Below are positions 59,493-64,000 of a stretch of 64,000 nucleotides of DNA, one piece after another. The notes beneath the pieces were generated by a model that was not told the origin of the DNA, did not search any database, and was given only the letters and a program-made list of their open reading frames with translations. The stretch spans positions 4,526,001-4,590,000 of the forward strand of contig NC_089437.1 of assembly GCF_026210795.1 (NCBI RefSeq), given 5' to 3'. Source of the DNA: Rhizophagus irregularis. Its lineage: Eukaryota; Glomeromycota; Glomeromycetes; Glomerales; Glomeraceae. The stretch's first letter is position 1; the number at the start of each line of letters is the position of its first letter. The position numbers and the translations under genes were made by a program.

Positions 59493-60830
59493 GTAAGTAG
59501 GGTGACGTGCATATGTTTTTTTTTAAAAAAAGTTTTTTTTAAAATTTTTCTCTTATTTTTTGTAGATATCGGTCCTTCGGCTTTGGACTTCGGATATTAA
59601 CTTCTTGGACTTCGGTTGGATTTCTCGACGTTGGGGCCTTCTTTTGTAGGTCGGCAATGAATTGGTAAGTTTTGAAAATTTAAATTTATTTATTTTTGAT
59701 TTTTTATTATTTTGATTTTATTTTGATTTTTTTTCTTTTTTTTTGCAGGTATTGAACTTTCCGAACTCTGGATGATATGATCGGTAAGTTTCGAAAGTTT
59801 AGTTTACTTTCGAAACATTTCTTGAAATTTTTTTTATTTTGTTTTGAAGAAACTAACCGTTTCTTCTTTTGTCTATTTTGTAGGAATTGTCTTTAAGATT
59901 TTTTGGATCAGCTTTTCAAGTAAGTTTCGAAGTTTCTCTTCGAAACTTTTTTTTTAAAAATTTTTTTTAAAATTAATTTTTTTTTATTGTAGGTTGTACT
60001 TATAATTAGACGTTATAACTCATGATGGGATCGGTGAAGTGTTTGGTAATGGTGACTCCAGTAAGGCACAGAAGCATATGACGACGAGGATGAACCTGAT
60101 ATATCTTGATCCAGCTTGAAACGAAACTGGACTTTAAGGTAGTGAGAAATGGGAAAAGGGGGTTTTTTTGTTATTTTAAACTTAAGAAACGAACTAACGT
60201 TTCTTTTCATTATTTTTTTTTTTGTAGGACGCGTACTAGAAGGGCGCCGGCTTGAATACTACGACGGACTACTTTAAGGTAGTAAGAACGGGAAAAGGAG
60301 GGATTTTTTTATTTTAAATATGAGAAACGAACTAACGTTTCTTTAATTATTTTTTTTTGTAGGACGCGTAGAAAGGGGGATAGAGGAAGGTGATTTTGTT
60401 AGAACCAAGATTCTTATCTTGGTTTATTTATTTATTTTTTTATTTTATGGAACGGTTTACTAACCGTTCCTTTCTTTCTTTTATAGGTTCGGGTAGACAT
60501 CCGACGAATGGAACCAAGATTCGTAAGTATTCCGAATCTTGGTTTTTTTTTCTTTTTTTTAATATTATGAACGGTTACTAACCGTTCCTTTTCTTTTTTC
60601 ATAGATTTGGGTGGGTTTCCAAAGAACCGAAAGAAGGAACCAAGATTCGTAAGTATATACGAATCTTAACGGATTGGTAAGTTTCGAAGTTTCACTTCGA
60701 AACTTTTTAATTAAATTAATTTTTTTTTATTAATACTTTTATCTTTTTATCATAGGTTGTATTTCCTGGACACGAAGATTGGTAAGTTTCGAAGAATAAC
60801 TTCGAAACTTTTCTTTGTCCCAGAGTATTG
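59493..60830 (+). other. Array of about ten stem-loop introns separated by tiny exons
   Basis: Successive intron-like units, all on the plus strand: 59,493-59,565; 59,665-59,748; 59,784-59,883; 59,920-59,992; 60,139-60,227; 60,279-60,362; 60,390-60,486; 60,523-60,604; 60,677-60,755; and one starting at 60,782. Most start GTAAGT or GTAGT(G/A)AG and end T-run + (T/C)AG. Many have a stem-loop at or over the donor: gtttcgaag/cttcgaaac (four units), or exon-to-intron pairing aaccaagattcg/cgaatcttggtt at 60,512-60,543. Five have a second stem-loop around the branch-point-like CTAAC: gaagaaac/gtttcttc, aagaaacg/cgtttctt, ggaacggtt/aaccgttcc. Exons are about 27-150 bases, some duplicated (gaaccaagattc; actttaag). 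No protein product could be read. Probably a spliced non-coding RNA or introner-like repeats. Confidence 0.55.
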
Positions 60831-61716
60831 AGTTAATTTAATAGACTTTAGTATATAGATTGTTATAGTGTAATTTAATGTATATAGATTGTTTAATATA
60901 GTGTAATTTAATAAAATAATTTGTTATTCAATAATATTTAGCATCGTTATATTAACATATATAAATAATAGTAAAATATTGATATGATGTTTATTATCTT
61001 TAAAATAATGTACATCGTAATGTATGGGTAATGAACATTTTGAATTGGCGATGAACATCAAATATTGTGACATCGGTAGTACATTGCAGGTCAGCATTTC
61101 TTTATGATGTACATCAAGTGGCCGATGTACATTTGATGAACATTTTTCCCGTGACTTCCTGATGTAATTATGTCAGTATAAATGAATTACGTTGCGTCAA
61201 TACGCAATTCGGCATTGTGCCGTAATATTACGGCATTTGAAAATGAGAAGTATACTTATAAATATGTAAATTAGGATATATGGTTAGAATAATCTCATAC
61301 TGTGTTCTTATGTAACCGATCTGCGCCAAGCCTAGATATCAATATTGCAAATCAGTGACATATTGAGTATGACTAGTACCTCATTATTAGACCGGTGGCG
61401 ATATTTATTTATTTTTATTAAGAACGTTCACACAGTAAGTTTTTTTCGCTCCAATCCTTCTATTTCTTGCATTTTATTCTTTTAATGTTTCTTTTTTTAT
61501 GATATTTCAGTCTTCCAGTTGATTTTAAAACATGTAAATTTATTATTTTCATTTATTTTAACTTCTTTGTTCTGTTCCTTATTAACTTTATTTTATTTTA
61601 CCTTGATTTTATTCTTTAGTTTGTCTTTTGATTTTATTCTTTGGGTTTGTTATCTTGATTTTGTTCCTTGGATTTATCCTTTACTTTAGACTTACTTAGC
61701 TTCTTTTAAGAAAAAG
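60831..61716. other. Intergenic region before the 61.7 kb gene
   Basis: Contains tatagattgtt(a)ata(g)tgtaattta duplicated near 60,850-60,905, and several atgaacat / gatgtacat words in both orientations (61,005-61,150) that could fold. A (c/t)ttgattttattc word repeats at 61,600-61,670. No gene. Confidence 0.4.
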
Positions 61717-62690
61717 ATGAAACGTTCAAGACATACCAAATACAATGCAAAGAAACGATTACAAAAGACATCTATGGTACTTTTCATTTTACTTCTAAAA
61801 ATATAAACAATTCCACTATAATCTAATATCAGAATTTTATAATTAAACAGCAAGTTCAAGATACGAATTCTTCTTCTCAAACAATAGCTTTTGATCTTAT
61901 AGAGGTATATGATATTATCATTTATAAACTGGATGATTTACTGATCTAGTTTAATATATAAATGAATCAGGATGATGATCCATTTATATACTACTAGATC
62001 TAATACTTATATAAATAAGTAATTTAACGAGACAAATTTTTTTTTAATTTATAATTAAGCAACAAACTCAAGATGATGTTAGTTCCTCATCTGTTAGTTC
62101 CTCCTCGCCTGTTGAAGTAAAAACAAACATAATATTTAATCCTTTGCAGGTATATATTATCTTTGATATGTCATAAAATATAAAATATAAATAAAATAAT
62201 CTATATTGTATAATTTAAGCATCGAACTCAAGGAGGTTCCAGAGATTTAAGTACCTCAGATATAGTTCGATATATGAAAAATGAATGGTCAAGTGTTCCG
62301 CTTTGCGCTTTTTGCCGAATATCTTCTAATGTAACAACAATTTCAATTATGAAAGATATTTCAGTAATGGATTTATTAATTGAATGCTTAATAAGGGAAT
62401 CAAGACAATCTAAAAATAATAATGACATTCCTGAAATTCCTTTAGAATTTTATAATCTTGCTAAAAGTATTACTGAATCAACTAATGATCAATTAATGAA
62501 CAATAATAATGATATGTGGATTAAATTTGGTCAATGGTTGGAATTAAAAAAGCCAATTAGTAAAAGTGATGTACATCAACATCTTAAATCACAATGGAAG
62601 AGACTTTCACATGCTGCTGAAATTCGAAATTCTAAAGTTTTGGAAATATCCAAAGAAATTTTAGAAATTGAGAAAAAAAATCAACTATAA
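61717..62690 (+). CDS. Unknown four-exon protein upstream of the dioxygenase
   Basis: Exons 61,717-61,776; 61,851-61,904; 62,060-62,149; 62,220-62,690, all phase 0 with GT-AG introns, total 156 + 68 = 224 residues. Exon 1 is a basic peptide (MKRSRHTKYNAKKRLQKTSM), exons 2-3 are Gln/Ser-rich (QTQDDVSSSSVSSSSPVEV), and exon 4 is folded-looking, with DIVRYMKNEWSSVPLCAFCR, a long helical region, WIKFGQWLELKKPIS and a Lys/Glu-rich C-terminal helix. No known domain recognised; the single CAFC pair is insufficient for a zinc finger. It ends only 9 bases before the ATG of the dioxygenase, unusually close for a fungal gene, so one joint transcript or a fused model is possible. Confidence 0.6.
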
Positions 62691-62699
62691 ATAAAAAAA

Positions 62700-63698
62700 A
62701 TGATTGTATCAGCACAAGATAATAATATTAAGAACTTTCGTTATGTAACAAATTCTGAATGTATTGTTGATGGTTGTGGTAAAACTTTGGTTCATCTGGA
62801 TGGACTTGATGATTTTAATGCTGTCATTGAAGCAACCAAAGCCATAAATAGTTATTATTTTCATATGTTGGACAATCCAATCCATCGAAGTAGAAGTTTT
62901 TGGAAAAATCTTGCTGAACGATTTGGAGCTTTCATTAGTTATGGTGATCTTCCATATACTACTTCTGATACTGCCAGCTCTCATAATATTGATCATCAGA
63001 ATTGTGTTAACGATCTACTTTTTGCACTACAACCAATATCAAATAGTGTAAACAGATTTGTTAACAAATATTATGAACATTATTATACAAAACTAAGCAA
63101 GTTAACAATAGGACCATTTGTACCGAGAACTTTTGGAATTTTTCCCACAATAGCTATTAATTTTAACGTAATCAGTAATTACCATTGGGATAGTAATGAT
63201 GATCCAAATGGACTTTGTTTTTTGGTAGCTTTGGGAGATTTTGAGGGAGGCGAATTATGTTTTCCTCAACTTCAAATCCTGGTAAAATTAAAACCAGGAC
63301 AAATTGTTGCATTTCCTTCTTATTTGCTATTACATGGCAACCTTCCGATTATTAGAGGGATAAGATTCAGTATAGTTTATTTTGTGCATGCGAATTTTTT
63401 ATCTAAAAAATTTGAGGATTTTCATAAAAATAATGATAATGATACAATCATTAAAATACAAGATCTTTATAATTCTCAAGGTCATAATCCAAAACGAATT
63501 TTACTTAAAAAAGCACAACAATTTCAAATTGAGGAGGAATCATCAGAAAATTCAACAGATAAAAGAAGATACAAAGATGGTAAATATATATTTTTATTGT
63601 TTGTTTTTTTTTTAAATAAATAAATATCTAATTTGTAAATTATTTTAGATTTGATAAAAGGACGAAGAGGTTTAAGACATGAAGATCTTTTGGAATAG
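62700..63698 (+). CDS. 2OG-Fe(II) dioxygenase, TET/JBP-like fungal type
   Basis: Two exons (62,700-63,579; 63,649-63,698) join in phase 1 to 309 residues. The double-stranded beta-helix core is clear: FPTIAINFNVISNYHWDSND with iron ligands H162 and D164, LVALGDFEGGELCFPQL, KPGQIVAFPSYLLLHGN with distal ligand H212, and RGIRFSIVYF with R222 for 2-oxoglutarate. The sequence 'N...HxD..D...G......LG.F.GGEL.FP.L....PG..V.F.S..L.HG' matches fungal TET/JBP-like enzymes, which oxidise methylated bases in DNA; related families act on other substrates, so activity on 5-methylcytosine is inference. No CXXC or other DNA-binding domain is fused. All catalytic residues are intact. Fungal TET/JBP genes are known to travel with DNA transposons; here tnp2-type transposase debris ends 7.5 kb upstream. 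Confidence 0.8.
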
Positions 63699-64000
63699 AA
63701 ATCATAAATAAAATTAGAAATACGAAATTTTCTTTGAAGATTGTTTTGCTGTTTATGTTTGATAGGGTAAATTTCTGAATTATTTTTCAAGTAATTCATG
63801 GTAGGTACTTTGACTCCTGAATTGAAATTTGATAAAGTAATTTACTTAGTCACAAAATAAAAGAACAGTCTAAAAAGAATTTTTGATTAAGTCTAAAGTA
63901 ATAGGAGTAATCATTTTATGTTCTTGGGGACGATTATTTCCTCCCATGCGACTTAATCATTATATTTTATTATTTTATAAACTTTTTTAATTTAATTTTT
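63699..64000. other. Right edge, no gene seen
   Basis: AT-rich 3' flank of the dioxygenase gene up to the window end. No protein-like frame or repeat was recognised. Confidence 0.5.

Noticed and set aside
60013-60210. 65-codon minus-strand frame
   Set aside because: All splice-like signals in this region are on the plus strand, and the frame crosses intron-like T-runs.

Overview
The window looks like nuclear DNA of an arbuscular mycorrhizal fungus (Glomeromycotina, Rhizophagus-like). It is very AT-rich, genes carry short GT-AG introns, two housekeeping genes are clearly fungal, and most of the remainder is transposon, satellite and gene debris. The species is inferred from gene style and repeat content, not proven.

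Layout. 1-1.2 kb: three consecutive plus-strand frames, the last resembling the C-terminal part of a deoxynucleoside/thymidylate kinase. 1.2-9.4 kb: AT-rich DNA with several non-autonomous DNA transposons (MITEs). 9.4-15.7 kb: an inverted pair of copies of an unknown gene (9.4 kb copy broken, 13.7-15.7 kb copy longer), enclosing a broken RanGAP-like gene and a transposase fragment. 16.7-19.9 kb: three small multi-exon minus-strand genes (two basic/coiled-coil proteins and one AT-hook protein), upstream of a divergent, decayed tnp2/DUF4218 (Plavaka-like) transposase at 20.8-24.4 kb. 24.4-36 kb: tandem repeats, a decayed gene and a diverged satellite. 36.0-39.8 kb: the conserved island, a Sel1-repeat protein (+) convergent with mitochondrial cysteine desulfurase NFS1 (-). 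41-42.5 kb: remnants of a fungal repeat-family gene and a LINE RNase H. 43.5-50 kb: MITEs with perfect 8-bp target duplications. 48.3-55.2 kb: a zinc-knuckle gene and a second unknown gene (-), then a second decayed tnp2-type transposase (+). 57.9-59.2 kb: a broken SANT + ZZ-finger (ZZZ3-like) gene. 59.5-60.8 kb: about ten successive intron-like units carrying stem-loops at the donor and at the branch point. 61.7-63.7 kb: an unknown four-exon gene followed by an intact 2OG-Fe(II) dioxygenase of fungal TET/JBP-like type.

The two tnp2-type transposases share an arrangement: each is read rightward and has a divergent, Lys-rich-tailed multi-exon gene about 0.5-0.9 kb upstream. The most unusual structures are the stem-loop intron array at 59.5-60.8 kb, with relatives at 47.4-47.7 kb, and the TET/JBP-like gene in this transposon-rich setting. 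Exon boundaries were joined by hand from splice signals and reading phase; no search or transcript evidence was available.
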